DNA from: an uncultured Muribaculaceae bacterium
GTDB taxonomy: Bacteria; Bacteroidota; Bacteroidia; Bacteroidales; Muribaculaceae
Reading direction: 5' to 3'
NCBI GenBank assembly: GCA_910579605.1
Contig: CAJTUG010000013.1
Coordinates: 11,166-50,197 of the forward strand
DNA length: 39,032 nucleotides
Position numbers and translations under genes: made by a program. Below the pieces are notes generated by a model. It had not been told where the DNA came from and ran no database searches. It worked only from the letters and a program-made list of their open reading frames with translations. Shown piece by piece: positions 21,436-29,946 of the stretch (position 1 is the stretch's first letter; every line of letters starts with the position of its first letter).

Positions 21436-23538
21436 TTATTCGCCTATTTCTTGAACGAAATTAAGAGAACGGTTGTCTACTTTTTCATTACCCAAAAGCA
21501 GGGGAAGAGGAGTGCGGCCACGCAACGGGCTATAGAGCTGTGTGAAACGCTGTCCATATTCAGCATCGTTCATTGGGCGGTTGTTGTCGTTGATTTCAGT
21601 AACCTTGAAGACCATTACGCAACGGTTGCCTTTTACAGGACCTACAACCTGATCTTTCTCGGCTGCGGCTATAGCACCCTGAAGAGCACTTTCGTTAACA
21701 CCGATACTCAAGAGGATAGGCGAAGAAATGTTTACATCGCCTTCAGCGACTTCAACACCCATGAGCTGAGCATATTCTTCAACAGTATTTGCTTTACCAT
21801 TGTATTCGGCCATGAGTTTATCGGCTTTCTTAGAATTGCGGGCCTTGGTGGTAACCTGGGTATTGATAGCAGGGCTGGTGTAAGGGATATAGTCGTCGTA
21901 TGTGTCGTTGACTGCTACTGCAAGGAGGTAGGTCTGCTTGTCGTCTTGGAAGATAGGCGAAACCTGACCTTCTTTGGCATCCATAACCCACTTAATCATG
22001 CGGCGAGAATCGCGAGCATTTCCAATCTGCGAAGATGAAGCAGTGATTTGGTCGGTGAGAATTGAATAGCCGTTTTCTGCACCATTTGCAGAGAATTCGG
22101 CAGCCGACGAGTTGTTGCTTGTGTATGTGCGAAGATCGCCGGTGAGATTTGCCAAAGTTTCTGAAGAAGGATCTACGATATATTCAATATCAGCGATTTC
22201 ATAGAATTTCACGGGAGCGTGGCGTTCTTTCACTTTGTAGACAGAAGCTACAGGAGTTCCTTGGATAGTGTCTCGTAGAACAAATGCGTTTCCTATTGCA
22301 GCGTTCATGAGAGCGTCTTTGGTTTTCTGGTCAAGGCTTTGTGCTTCAAGAGAAATCCAGAATTCGTCTTGTCCTCCAACTGTAGTACCATCTGCTATCT
22401 CTGCAACGGTTTTACCGGAATTCAGGAGAGTTGCAATGCTGTCGGCATTAACGGTAGGACCTACCTGAGCAAAGGCCAACTGCAAGGAATCGATACCCTG
22501 GCTCACAGAGAGGAGTTTTGCAATAGTATATGCATCGCCGTTGCGTTCAATTAGTTTTGCTGTACCTGCTTCGCTTTCTTCAACGAAAGAACGGAGTTTG
22601 GCGTCGGTAATAGCCGAAGCAGGAACTTTGACTGTGTTTGTAACAAAACGGCTGTTGTTTGCCACTCCTTCTGTTCCTTCTTTTTCATTGAGTGCCACGA
22701 TAGCTTCTTCTACAGCCTGCTGGCCGGCTATGCGGTCTTCCTGGGAAGGTTCGATGGCAACATAGATGTAGCTGATTTCGCGGGTAGGTTCAGAAACTGC
22801 ATACTCTTTTTTATGCTGTGCCCACATGGCTTTTGCATCGGCATCGGCATTGAAGCCTGCATCCTCATCGGAAACGCCAGAAGCGTCTTTAACGGCGTAG
22901 GAGATGTGGCGAGTCTGGGCTGCGTCGTCATACATGGCCTTCGCGTCAAGTTTGTTGTATGTATAAAGACCGGCAACGAGACGCGAGAATTTTTCGCTTA
23001 GCATTTGGGCTTCAAGTTCTTTTTCTTGGTTAGCCCAAATCTGGCGGAGTTGCTCGCCTTGTTCTTTGGTGAGTGAATATTTTGCCGGATTTGCAATAGC
23101 GTCGTAAACGGCACGACCATCGGCTGCCGGGAGCTGGAGCATTTGCGAAAGATACGAAATCATCTGCTGAGCGGCGGGATGGGGATTTGCGCCTGTCATT
23201 GCGTCTGTGATTTCACGGTCTGTAACGGTAATGCCCAAAGTGTTATATTCGTTTTGGAAAAGTTTCTCAATGAGCAAACCTTGAACCACTTGCTGAGAAA
23301 GAACGTCGGAGCTGTAATCACGACCCTGCTGGCGCATCTGTTCTCCCGCCTGGGAAATGCGGTTCTGGTATTCGTTGTATTCCACGGTAGCTTCTCCGGC
23401 TTTTGCCACTGTAGTGGGAGAACCGAAATATGTGCGGCCCGAGGTGAGGAAATCGCCCAAAATGAATGCAAGCAGTGCCACAATGATAATTACGAACAAG
23501 AGCACCGACTTGTTTCTGATTTTTTCTAATGTTGCCAT
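21436..23538 (-). CDS. Peptidyl-prolyl cis-trans isomerase, SurA/PpiD-like membrane-anchored chaperone
   Basis: A 700-residue periplasmic folding factor. I take ATG 23538 (MATLEKIRNKSVLLFV) as the start, since a longer frame to 23613 would begin inside the promoter. One N-terminal membrane segment (SVLLFVIIIVALLAFILGDF, about 11-30) anchors it, then SurA-N-like chaperone helices (about 45-220: NEYQNRISQAGEQMRQQGRD, TVTDREITDAMTG), and PPIC/parvulin-type regions (about 345-480 and 520-640) with ERHAPVKFYEIADIEYIVD. It probably helps outer-membrane barrels such as PorV fold. It is transcribed alone from its own promoter and ends at the bidirectional terminator. Confidence 0.87.
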   Translation of the reverse strand: MATLEKIRNKSVLLFVIIIVALLAFILGDFLTSGRTYFGSPTTVAKAGEATVEYNEYQNRISQAGEQMRQQGRDYSSDVLSQQVVQGLLIEKLFQNEYNTLGITVTDREITDAMTGANPHPAAQQMISYLSQMLQLPAADGRAVYDAIANPAKYSLTKEQGEQLRQIWANQEKELEAQMLSEKFSRLVAGLYTYNKLDAKAMYDDAAQTRHISYAVKDASGVSDEDAGFNADADAKAMWAQHKKEYAVSEPTREISYIYVAIEPSQEDRIAGQQAVEEAIVALNEKEGTEGVANNSRFVTNTVKVPASAITDAKLRSFVEESEAGTAKLIERNGDAYTIAKLLSVSQGIDSLQLAFAQVGPTVNADSIATLLNSGKTVAEIADGTTVGGQDEFWISLEAQSLDQKTKDALMNAAIGNAFVLRDTIQGTPVASVYKVKERHAPVKFYEIADIEYIVDPSSETLANLTGDLRTYTSNNSSAAEFSANGAENGYSILTDQITASSSQIGNARDSRRMIKWVMDAKEGQVSPIFQDDKQTYLLAVAVNDTYDDYIPYTSPAINTQVTTKARNSKKADKLMAEYNGKANTVEEYAQLMGVEVAEGDVNISSPILLSIGVNESALQGAIAAAEKDQVVGPVKGNRCVMVFKVTEINDNNRPMNDAEYGQRFTQLYSPLRGRTPLPLLLGNEKVDNRSLNFVQEIGE

Positions 23539-23582
23539 GTATTGTAAGGGTTTATTATTATTCTGATTGGCTAAAAAGCGCA

Positions 23583-23613
23583 CAAAGATACACTTTTTTT
23601 GCGAAAATTTCAA
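23583..23613 (-). promoter_or_regulatory. Promoter of the SurA/PpiD-like gene
   Basis: On the minus strand TTG (23613-23611), a 20-base spacer and TATCTTTG (23590-23583) fit the Bacteroidetes consensus. Transcription would start near 23576, giving a leader of about 38 bases before ATG 23538, which supports that start codon. metK ends upstream at 23654, so the gene need not depend on metK transcription. Confidence 0.7.
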
Positions 23614-23653
23614 GCGAAGCTATTAAAAACGCAGAAAAAAGAGTAAAAACGTA

Positions 23654-24943
23654 TTACATTACATCTGCAAAAGCCTTTTTCACACTTTCTACGGCATCGA
23701 GTTTCTCCCATGTAAAGAGCTCGACAGTACGGGTAAAGGGTTCTTCGTAGTGCGACGAGAAAGTCTTTGTCACAGTACGTGGTATACGCCCTACATGGCC
23801 ATAAGAAGCTGTTTCACGATATATCGGGTTGCGGAGTTTGAGGCGCTGCTCAATTGCAAATGGGCGCATGTCGAAAATATCACCTATCCTCTGGCTGATC
23901 TCTGCATCGCTCAACGACACATGGGATGTGCCGAAAGTATCGACGAAAATGCTCACCGGACGAGCCACGCCGATTGCATATGCCACTTGCACAAGAGCAC
24001 GGTCTGCCACTCCTGCTGCCACAAGATTTTTTGCGATATGCCGGGCGGCATATGCTGCCGAACGGTCTACCTTGGAAGGATCTTTTCCAGAGAAAGCTCC
24101 GCCTCCGTGAGCGCCATGGCCACCGTAGGTATCGACAATTATTTTTCGTCCGGTAAGGCCGGTGTCGCCGTGCGGGCCTCCGATAACGAATTTTCCTGTA
24201 GGGTTCACATGGAGTATAAAATCTTCGTCGAGCATATGGCGGAGGTCTTCAGGAAGTTTCTCGCGCACACGAGGGATGAGGATGTTTTTAACATCCCGTG
24301 CTATAATTGCAAGCATTTCCTCGTCAGCCTGCGCTTGGCTCAATTTATCGGATGCTTGGATAAAATCGTCGTGCTGGGTCGATACCACTATTGTATTCAC
24401 ACGGACGGGACGGTTATTTTCGTCGTATTCTACCGTAACCTGACTTTTTGCGTCGGGACGGAGATATGTCATATCTACCCCTTCGCGGCGTATATCGGCC
24501 AACTCCATGAGCAAAGCGTGGCTAAGAGCCAATGTGAGGGGTATGTAGAGTGGAGTCTCGTTGGTGGCATATCCAAACATCATGCCTTGGTCGCCCGCGC
24601 CTTGTTCTTCTGCATTTGAACGTTCTACACCACGGTTGATATCTGCACTTTGCTCGTGGATTGCAGAAAGAATTCCGCACGAATTCCCGTCGAACCGCAA
24701 TTCACTGCGATTATATCCTATTTCGTTGATAACGCGACGTGTCGTATCTTGGATGTCTATATAAGCATCAGATTTTATTTCGCCTGCGACTACTACCTGT
24801 CCTGTAGTAACCAAAGTTTCGCATGCTACTTTGGACTGTGGGTCGCGCGCAAGGAATTCGTCAAGGATAGCGTCGGAAATCTGGTCGGCAACCTTGTCGG
24901 GATGGCCTTCAGACACAGATTCGGAAGTGAAGAGATAATGCAT
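23654..24943 (-). CDS. metK: S-adenosylmethionine synthetase (methionine adenosyltransferase)
   Basis: MetK makes SAM from methionine and ATP. The 429-residue length fits the Bacteroidetes form. Landmarks are the N-terminal ATP-binding SVSEGHPDKVADQISDA (8-24, His14), GDQGMMFGYATNETP near 122, PTGKFVIGGPHGDTGLTGRK in the middle and GAFSGKDPSKVDRSAAY in the third repeat. The gene is complete. Its mRNA begins about 215 bases upstream and carries a SAM-II-like aptamer followed by an intrinsic terminator, so expression probably falls when SAM is abundant. SAM also feeds rsmA and the cytosine methyltransferase in this window. Confidence 0.97.
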   Translation of the reverse strand: MHYLFTSESVSEGHPDKVADQISDAILDEFLARDPQSKVACETLVTTGQVVVAGEIKSDAYIDIQDTTRRVINEIGYNRSELRFDGNSCGILSAIHEQSADINRGVERSNAEEQGAGDQGMMFGYATNETPLYIPLTLALSHALLMELADIRREGVDMTYLRPDAKSQVTVEYDENNRPVRVNTIVVSTQHDDFIQASDKLSQAQADEEMLAIIARDVKNILIPRVREKLPEDLRHMLDEDFILHVNPTGKFVIGGPHGDTGLTGRKIIVDTYGGHGAHGGGAFSGKDPSKVDRSAAYAARHIAKNLVAAGVADRALVQVAYAIGVARPVSIFVDTFGTSHVSLSDAEISQRIGDIFDMRPFAIEQRLKLRNPIYRETASYGHVGRIPRTVTKTFSSHYEEPFTRTVELFTWEKLDAVESVKKAFADVM

Positions 24944-24998
24944 AAATTTATTATTAGCTTATTTTGGTTTATATTCAATTCTACAGCCGTAATGGCAT

Positions 24999-25040
24999 AA
25001 AAAAATCGCGGCAAGGTTCTGGCAGAAGAACCGGGCCACG
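24999..25040 (-). terminator. Intrinsic terminator in the metK leader
   Basis: Read on the minus strand, CGUGGC (25040-25035) pairs with GCCGCG (25012-25007), and inside it GGUUCU (25032-25027) pairs with AGAACC (25020-25015) around a 6-base loop. The hairpin is followed by A and seven Us (25005-24999). It ends 56 bases before the metK start codon and lies about 60 bases beyond the riboswitch aptamer, so it is well placed to act as the expression switch. Confidence 0.8.
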
Positions 25041-25072
25041 AAGAAATGCAACGGAAAGTATCCGACACCTAC

Positions 25073-25088
25073 GCACTGGCGCACTGGC
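25073..25088 (-). repeat. Tandem 8-bp repeat in the metK leader
   Basis: On the plus strand GCACTGGC occurs twice in a row (25073-25080 and 25081-25088), followed by GC. It sits between the SAM-II-like aptamer and the terminator. Being outside the conserved aptamer, it may be free to vary in copy number. Confidence 0.75.
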
Positions 25089-25100
25089 GCAAGCCGGAAA

Positions 25101-25151
25101 GGCGATTTTAGCATTTTTTCGGGTGGTTGCAAGCAGCCAAATCTGTCCACC
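25101..25151 (-). promoter_or_regulatory. SAM-II-like riboswitch upstream of metK
   Basis: Read on the minus strand the RNA has the SAM-II pseudoknot layout: P1 arms GGUGG (25151-25147) and CCACC (25126-25122), a loop with the typical GAUUU and CUUGCAA, then AAAAAAUGCUAAAA and GCC (25103-25101) that can pair back with GGC (25138-25136). The conserved segments agree with SAM-II RNAs I recall upstream of methionine genes in Bacteroidetes and Proteobacteria. It begins about 8 bases after the predicted transcription start. Binding of SAM is inferred from family and from control of metK. Confidence 0.82.
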
Positions 25152-25165
25152 TTGTTTTCGGGATG

Positions 25166-25196
25166 CAAAGTTATGGATTTATTATGTGAAATCCAA
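25166..25196 (-). promoter_or_regulatory. Promoter of metK
   Basis: On the minus strand TTG (25196-25194), a 20-base spacer and TAACTTTG (25173-25166) match the consensus closely. RNA would start near 25159, right before the SAM-II-like aptamer, giving a leader of about 215 bases. The 303-base gap 24944-25246 is thus filled by promoter, riboswitch, repeat and terminator. The remaining stretch next to the mgtE stop shows nothing I recognise. Confidence 0.75.
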
Positions 25197-25246
25197 TATA
25201 TGCAGCACGAATCTTAAATGATTTAGTGATATTTTAACACAACAGG

Positions 25247-26608
25247 TCAGTGAGGAAGAACCGAGAGGAAGAACGTTGAAATCTGCACATATATTATAAG
25301 CCCTACTATATCGTTGGAAATCTGGATAAACGGGCCGGTAGCCAATGCAGGGTTTATGTGTATTTTCTCTAAAGTCAGCGGTACGATTGTCCCCAATAAG
25401 GAAGCAAACATCACCACAATAAAAAGCGATGCAGCCACAGAAACAGTTACGGCTAAATCTCCAGGCATGGTTATGAGATTATATACGAGCACGACAGCCG
25501 ACATAACCGTTGCATTGAGCAATCCTATCAGAATTTCTTTCCCGAGCTGCTTGGCGAAATTTTTGATGTCCAATGAGCCATTAGCCAAACCTTGCACTAC
25601 GATAGCAGAAGCTTGGACGCCCACGTTGCCTCCGGTGCCACCTATAATGGGTATGAAGAGAGCCAAAGCTGTAACCGCTTGGAGCTGCGCCTCAAAAGTA
25701 CCGAGGATTGCCGAAGCGAGCAATCCAGATGCAATACCCACCAAAAGCCATGGGATACGGGCTTTTGTCTGGGCAAGCACGGTATCGTCGGCATCTACGT
25801 CTGAGGATATACCTGAGGCCAACTGATAGTCGCGTTCGCTTGCCTCGCGCACCTGGTCCATGACGTCGTCGACTGTGATTCTACCAAGCAAGCGGCCAAT
25901 GGAGTCTACAACCGGCATGGCCACAAGGTCGTACTTTTCAAAATCAAGAGCCACCTCGTCTATTGGTGTATCAACTTTCACGCTCACAGGATCGGTTTCC
26001 ATGACGTGTTTGATTTTTGAAACCGACGGGTGTGTGAGCATTTTCTTGAGCGGGAACGTGCCGCGAAGTTTCTGGTCGTTGTCTACAACGTATACATAGT
26101 AGATTTCGTCCATGTCTTCTGCTTGCAGCCTCATCTGCTTTATGCATTCGGGCATAGACCAGTTTTCGTTTACCACGATCATCTCAGTACCCATCAAACC
26201 GCCGGCGGTATCTTCGTCGTAGTTGAGAAGGTCTATGATATCTCCTGCCTGTTCTATGTCTTCGATTTTGGAGAGAATTTCTTCGCGCTCTTCCTCGTCG
26301 AGTTGTTGGATAAGGTCTACAGCATCGTCGGTATCAAGGTGGTCTATCTGCTTGGCAATCTCTTCTGCAGGCATATCGCTCAACAGTTTGAGACGATCGT
26401 CCTCATCGAGTTCCATAAGCACGTCTGCAGCAGCATCTTCATCAAGAAGCTTGAAAAGATATTCTGCTTCATTGAGGCTCAGGTTCTCGTATAGTTTCGC
26501 AATGTCGGCAGGGTGAAGCTCGGCAAGTTCGGCACGAGCCTGGTCTTCGTTGTCGGCATGGATAATATCCGAGATGTGCTTGAGGTAGTCTTCGGTATAC
26601 TCTTTCAT
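25247..26608 (-). CDS. mgtE: Magnesium transporter MgtE
   Basis: MgtE is a Mg2+-gated channel for magnesium uptake in the inner membrane. The 453-residue protein has an N-terminal MgtE-N superhelical domain (about 8-130, with repeated acidic motifs such as LDEDAAADVLMELDEDDRL), two CBS domains (about 140-255, with GTFPLKKMLTHPSVSKI and DSIGRLLGRITVDDVMDQ) and five hydrophobic helices (about 285-453) including IPIIGGTGGNVGVQASAIVV near the ion path. Length and order are normal. The acidic cytosolic domains sense Mg2+ in known members. Its start overlaps the rsmA stop by 4 bases, so it ends the long operon. Confidence 0.95.
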   Translation of the reverse strand: MKEYTEDYLKHISDIIHADNEDQARAELAELHPADIAKLYENLSLNEAEYLFKLLDEDAAADVLMELDEDDRLKLLSDMPAEEIAKQIDHLDTDDAVDLIQQLDEEEREEILSKIEDIEQAGDIIDLLNYDEDTAGGLMGTEMIVVNENWSMPECIKQMRLQAEDMDEIYYVYVVDNDQKLRGTFPLKKMLTHPSVSKIKHVMETDPVSVKVDTPIDEVALDFEKYDLVAMPVVDSIGRLLGRITVDDVMDQVREASERDYQLASGISSDVDADDTVLAQTKARIPWLLVGIASGLLASAILGTFEAQLQAVTALALFIPIIGGTGGNVGVQASAIVVQGLANGSLDIKNFAKQLGKEILIGLLNATVMSAVVLVYNLITMPGDLAVTVSVAASLFIVVMFASLLGTIVPLTLEKIHINPALATGPFIQISNDIVGLIIYVQISTFFLSVLPH

Positions 26609-27390
26609 CGTGCTGCAGCTATGAAATTTGTGAGATCTATGAATTGCGCCACCGACAATTGCTCCGGTCGCATCTGCGCCAAAGGAGTATCAAACGTCAC
26701 TCCAGGCGACATGAGGCCACGCAAGGAGTTTCGCAAAGTTTTGCGTCTTTGTCCAAATGCTGTTTTCACCACTGTTTTAAACAATACCGAATCACAGCCA
26801 AGGTCTGTAATTCCGTTACGGACCATTTTAATGACTCCCGATTTAACCTTTGGCGGCGGATTGAAAACATGCTCCGATACGGTAAAAAGGTATTCTACGT
26901 CATACCATGCCTGAAGCAACACGCTCAATATACCACGTGCTTTTGTTCCTGCCGGAGCTGCAAGACGCTCGGCCACTTCTTTCTGGAGCATTCCGGAGCA
27001 GACTTCCACGCGGTCTTTATAATCGAGCACGTGGAAAAAAATCTGCGACGAAATATTGTATGGGTAATTGCCTATTACGGCAATTTTTTGGTCTTCAGGA
27101 AAAATGGCGTTTAAATCCATTTTTAAGAAATCGCCCTCAATAATCTGAGGCTGGGGTTGCGGAAGGTTTCGCCTGAGGTAGTCTACACTTTCTGTATCTA
27201 TCTCTGCAAGGGCTACTTTCCAGGCACTGCGTCCCGGTGTGAGAAATTGAGTGAGCACCCCCATGCCGGGGCCGACTTCAATAACCGGTAAATCCGGATA
27301 TGCATCAAGAGTAGAGGCTATCCGTTGCGCTATACCGAGGTCGGTGAGAAAATGTTGCCCTAAGGCTTTCTTTGGTTTTACGGTGCTCAT
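26605..27390 (-). CDS. rsmA: 16S rRNA (adenine1518-N6/adenine1519-N6)-dimethyltransferase
   Basis: RsmA (KsgA) dimethylates two adjacent adenines in the 3' hairpin of 16S rRNA, a late checkpoint of small-subunit assembly, using SAM. The 261-residue protein shows the typical opening KPKKALGQHFLTDLGIAQRI (5-24), the SAM-binding VIEVGPGMGVLTQFL (36-50), and the catalytic NYPYNISSQIFF motif (about 107-118), plus the C-terminal helical domain with FGQRRKTLRNSLRG. It overlaps mgtE by 4 bases and starts 12 bases after the SGNH hydrolase gene. Linkage of rsmA and mgtE is seen in other Bacteroidales as I recall. Confidence 0.96.
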   Translation of the reverse strand: MSTVKPKKALGQHFLTDLGIAQRIASTLDAYPDLPVIEVGPGMGVLTQFLTPGRSAWKVALAEIDTESVDYLRRNLPQPQPQIIEGDFLKMDLNAIFPEDQKIAVIGNYPYNISSQIFFHVLDYKDRVEVCSGMLQKEVAERLAAPAGTKARGILSVLLQAWYDVEYLFTVSEHVFNPPPKVKSGVIKMVRNGITDLGCDSVLFKTVVKTAFGQRRKTLRNSLRGLMSPGVTFDTPLAQMRPEQLSVAQFIDLTNFIAAAR

Positions 27391-27402
27391 TCTATGGCTT
27401 AT

Positions 27403-28515
27403 TTATTGCTTAAATAAGATTTCTTTTAATACGGGAACCATTTTGTCTGCATAATGGCGGAAACCCAGGTCGGTGAGATGAATTCCGTCGACAGTGCCGT
27501 CGTCTTCTATGCCATCCAACCCTATAGATTCTACGTAATACAAATTATCGGGGTTCTCAGCTTTCAGTTTTTCGTAATTGCGGCGGAATGCTGCGTTTTT
27601 TGCCGGGAGATATTTCCCGAAGAAAGAATCGTAGCGTGCATAGGGATAAATCGGGCCCTCAAGCATAACGACAGGTACATCCGGACGTGCTTTGCGCAAG
27701 ATGTTTATGAAATCGTATGTCAATGTGTCACACATCATTTCGGTGCAGTTTGGCACAGGGTCTATCAAGAATAAATCGGCGTCTTCTATCTGAGCCATTG
27801 CTCTTGCCATGCAATTATCCATTTTGCCTTCTCCACTGATACCGATATTCACAACCTCGCAGTTCAACTCGCGAGATATAATGTTTGTTGCGCACATACC
27901 CGTACGAGATGCGCATCCTCCTTGAAGAATACTTGTACCGTAGGCTACTATCTTGGTCTTGGCATCGATAATATCGGGCCGTCCGGTGGTGATAGTTGCG
28001 CCTGAGTCCACTTTTATCTCCAGTTTATTGACACCATCGTAGAGCGGAAGATAAACCATGTATTCGGTCATCTTCGCGGTATCGAGATTGCTCACATATG
28101 TGGATTCTACAATTTTCTCTTCCTTGTTGTTTACATATGGACGATTTGTATTTACATGACGCCACACGCTGTCGCCTTCAAACACATAAAGGTCGGTACC
28201 TTTCAAGCCGGTATCTGCCATGTGGATGAGGTGTGTATTCCAGAGCAATTCGTATTTAACACCAATCCGCGAAGAATTAGTTGCAAAACGCACACCAATA
28301 CCTGTAGAACATTGTTGGCGTTCCCAAAGGTCGGGGCGTACGCTATCTTGTAGGTATGCCGGAATACGCGTATAGTCGCGCAAAGTATTGTCCCAACCCT
28401 TATTGATTATTCTCAAGTCTTGGGCGTCGACATATTTCCAAGGTTTTTCCTGGTCGTCGGCCAATGCCGATGCAGCTGTTGCAAAAAGCAGAAAGGGGAT
28501 TAAAAATCGTTTCAT
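27403..28515 (-). CDS. Secreted SGNH/GDSL-family hydrolase with N-terminal GxDLY domain
   Basis: The 370-residue protein has a signal peptide (MKRFLIPFLLFATAASALA), an N-terminal beta-sandwich ending in GLKGTDLYVF (about 101-110, the GxDLY signature), and an SGNH hydrolase domain: Ser in AYGTSILQGGCAS (about 190), Gly in NIGISGEGKMD, Asn in IDPVPNCTE and the DGIHLTDLG motif with catalytic Asp and His near 348-351. Such enzymes are esterases, often deacetylating carbohydrates, in the periplasm or at the surface. The substrate is unknown. It is 12 bases from rsmA and 31 bases after the sigma-like gene, with no promoter signal seen between them. Confidence 0.87.
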   Translation of the reverse strand: MKRFLIPFLLFATAASALADDQEKPWKYVDAQDLRIINKGWDNTLRDYTRIPAYLQDSVRPDLWERQQCSTGIGVRFATNSSRIGVKYELLWNTHLIHMADTGLKGTDLYVFEGDSVWRHVNTNRPYVNNKEEKIVESTYVSNLDTAKMTEYMVYLPLYDGVNKLEIKVDSGATITTGRPDIIDAKTKIVAYGTSILQGGCASRTGMCATNIISRELNCEVVNIGISGEGKMDNCMARAMAQIEDADLFLIDPVPNCTEMMCDTLTYDFINILRKARPDVPVVMLEGPIYPYARYDSFFGKYLPAKNAAFRRNYEKLKAENPDNLYYVESIGLDGIEDDGTVDGIHLTDLGFRHYADKMVPVLKEILFKQ

Positions 28516-28546
28516 AGTCGCTGTGTTTTATGGAAGGCTGCAATAT

Positions 28547-29200
28547 TCACAGCCCATATTTGTCATTAAGGATTTTACGAGATATTCCGATGAGGCGGTC
28601 CATTGAACGTTTATAGCTGTTGTAGATGGTTGATGCCGGCTCACCGAGCTGTTGGCTTAATTTCTCGCTCATTTTGAGCGGGCGTCCTTCGTGCTCATAC
28701 CGTTTTGTCACCAAATACGACAAGAGGATATATCTTGAGCGAGCATCAAAGAATTTTTCAAATTCCTTGGTGTTTATAATCCAAAGAGCTTCCAAAAGCG
28801 AAGAGATTTCAGCGTTTGTGTTGTCTTCTTCCGCTTCCTCGTCTACCACATTTACTATCGGGGGCAATGATTCTCCGTCTGTAACCTTGAAGGTATCTAT
28901 ATTGTCGTTAAGGAAATTATTGAGTGCACGGCCAAGGTAAACTTTCACATTCTGTTGCCCCGACAAATTTCTCAGACGGTATTTCCCCTCCTGGCTTGGC
29001 GTGATTAGGTAGGAGTTGAACGAGTGTATTATTTCCTCTATCGTGTCGTCGGAGCTTTTTGGCAAGAATTTTTTGATTACCCCACAGAGATATTTGTGAT
29101 ACGTTTTTGTAAGCAACGTATACACAGCAGAAAAATCGCCTTTGGCAGCACGGGAGACGAGCTGAGGATCGTTTTCTTCAAAATGTTGGTGAGTAATCAT
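28547..29200 (-). CDS. Sigma-70-like (ECF-type) transcription factor, putative
   Basis: The 217-residue protein starts with a helical region like sigma region 2 (ENDPQLVSRAAKGDFSAVYTLLTKTYHKYL, about 9-38; DTIEEIIHSFNSYL, about 52-65), has an acidic linker (VVDEEAEEDNTNAE) and ends with a helix-turn-helix like region 4 (KMSEKLSQQLGEPASTIYNS, then YKRSMDRLIGISRKIL). This fits an ECF-like sigma factor, although I am not sure it binds core RNA polymerase. No anti-sigma gene is beside it. It lies 41 bases after the sirtuin gene and 31 bases before the SGNH hydrolase gene, within a long minus-strand run headed by division genes. Confidence 0.6.
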   Translation of the reverse strand: MITHQHFEENDPQLVSRAAKGDFSAVYTLLTKTYHKYLCGVIKKFLPKSSDDTIEEIIHSFNSYLITPSQEGKYRLRNLSGQQNVKVYLGRALNNFLNDNIDTFKVTDGESLPPIVNVVDEEAEEDNTNAEISSLLEALWIINTKEFEKFFDARSRYILLSYLVTKRYEHEGRPLKMSEKLSQQLGEPASTIYNSYKRSMDRLIGISRKILNDKYGL

Positions 29201-29241
29201 AAATAATGATCTCGGTTAAATATGGTCGTTGGTTTAGATTG

Positions 29242-29946
29242 TCATTTACCTGCCATATTCTTGAGCAGAATGCGGTAGAGTTCTTCCATACCCTCTGTGG
29301 CGTTCTTACGTATAACCGTAACTCCACGAGGCACGGCAGATGGCCTTGGGTCTATATAATAAACCGGAATCCCGGAGCGTACGTAATGTAGCAAACCGGC
29401 CGCAGGGTAAACCGCAAGGCTTGTGCCGACGATAACGAAAACATCGGCTTGCTCTACAAGCTCCATTGCCGGTTCAATGTTTGGAACTGCTTCTTGGAAA
29501 AATACGATATGCGGACGCACAAGGTGACCGTCGATACGGGTCTGTGGCGTAGTAACGGTTTGCGGCGTTACTTGGAAAACGAGGTTTTCGTCGTCCATCG
29601 CTCTCATTTTAAGTAGCTCGCCATGGAGATGCAGCACTTTTGAGCTTCCTGCCCTCTCGTGCAGATCGTCGACGTTTTGAGTGATTACATAAACATCAAA
29701 GAACTCTTCAAGCTTCTTCAGCAGTATATGCGCATTATTTGGTTCTACCGTTGCCAGAGCAGCCCGACGCGCGTTATAAAATTCATGTATCAGCGCCGGG
29801 TTGCGCTCAAAACCATCATGCGAGGCTACCTCCATAACATCGTAGTTCTCCCACAAGCCGTCGGCATCACGGAAAGTGCTTATTCCGCTTTCTGCACTGA
29901 TGCCAGCACCTGTGGAAACTACAAGTTTGAGTTTTTTATCTGTCAT
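29242..29946 (-). CDS. cobB: NAD-dependent protein deacylase (sirtuin)
   Basis: Sirtuins remove acyl groups from lysine using NAD+. The 234-residue protein has the NAD-binding GAGISAESGISTFRD (13-27), TQNVDDLHERAGS (about 99-111), the catalytic His in VLHLHGELL (about 116-123), and VRPHIVFFQEAVP. The FYNARRAAL segment carries the Tyr and Arg (YxxR) typical of desuccinylases and demalonylases (class III). The four zinc-binding cysteines usually found between HGEL and VRPHIVFF are absent, a form I recall from other Bacteroidetes sirtuins. FQE stands where most members have FGE. It starts 11 bases inside the 3' end of ftsZ, so it is translated together with the division operon. Confidence 0.91.
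   Translation of the reverse strand: MTDKKLKLVVSTGAGISAESGISTFRDADGLWENYDVMEVASHDGFERNPALIHEFYNARRAALATVEPNNAHILLKKLEEFFDVYVITQNVDDLHERAGSSKVLHLHGELLKMRAMDDENLVFQVTPQTVTTPQTRIDGHLVRPHIVFFQEAVPNIEPAMELVEQADVFVIVGTSLAVYPAAGLLHYVRSGIPVYYIDPRPSAVPRGVTVIRKNATEGMEELYRILLKNMAGK

Noticed and set aside
23539..23613. Upstream start for the SurA/PpiD-like protein at 23613
   Set aside because: The extra codons contain the promoter -33 and -7 elements, and ATG 23538 gives a normal membrane-anchor start.
23750..24619. Plus-strand open frame of 289 codons within metK
   Set aside because: Antisense to a highly conserved gene; the product is a Cys/His-rich random-like sequence with no family features.
24944..25246. 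Open frames of 60-116 codons in the region upstream of metK
   Set aside because: They cross the promoter, riboswitch and terminator and show no domain; the RNA structures explain the sequence better.
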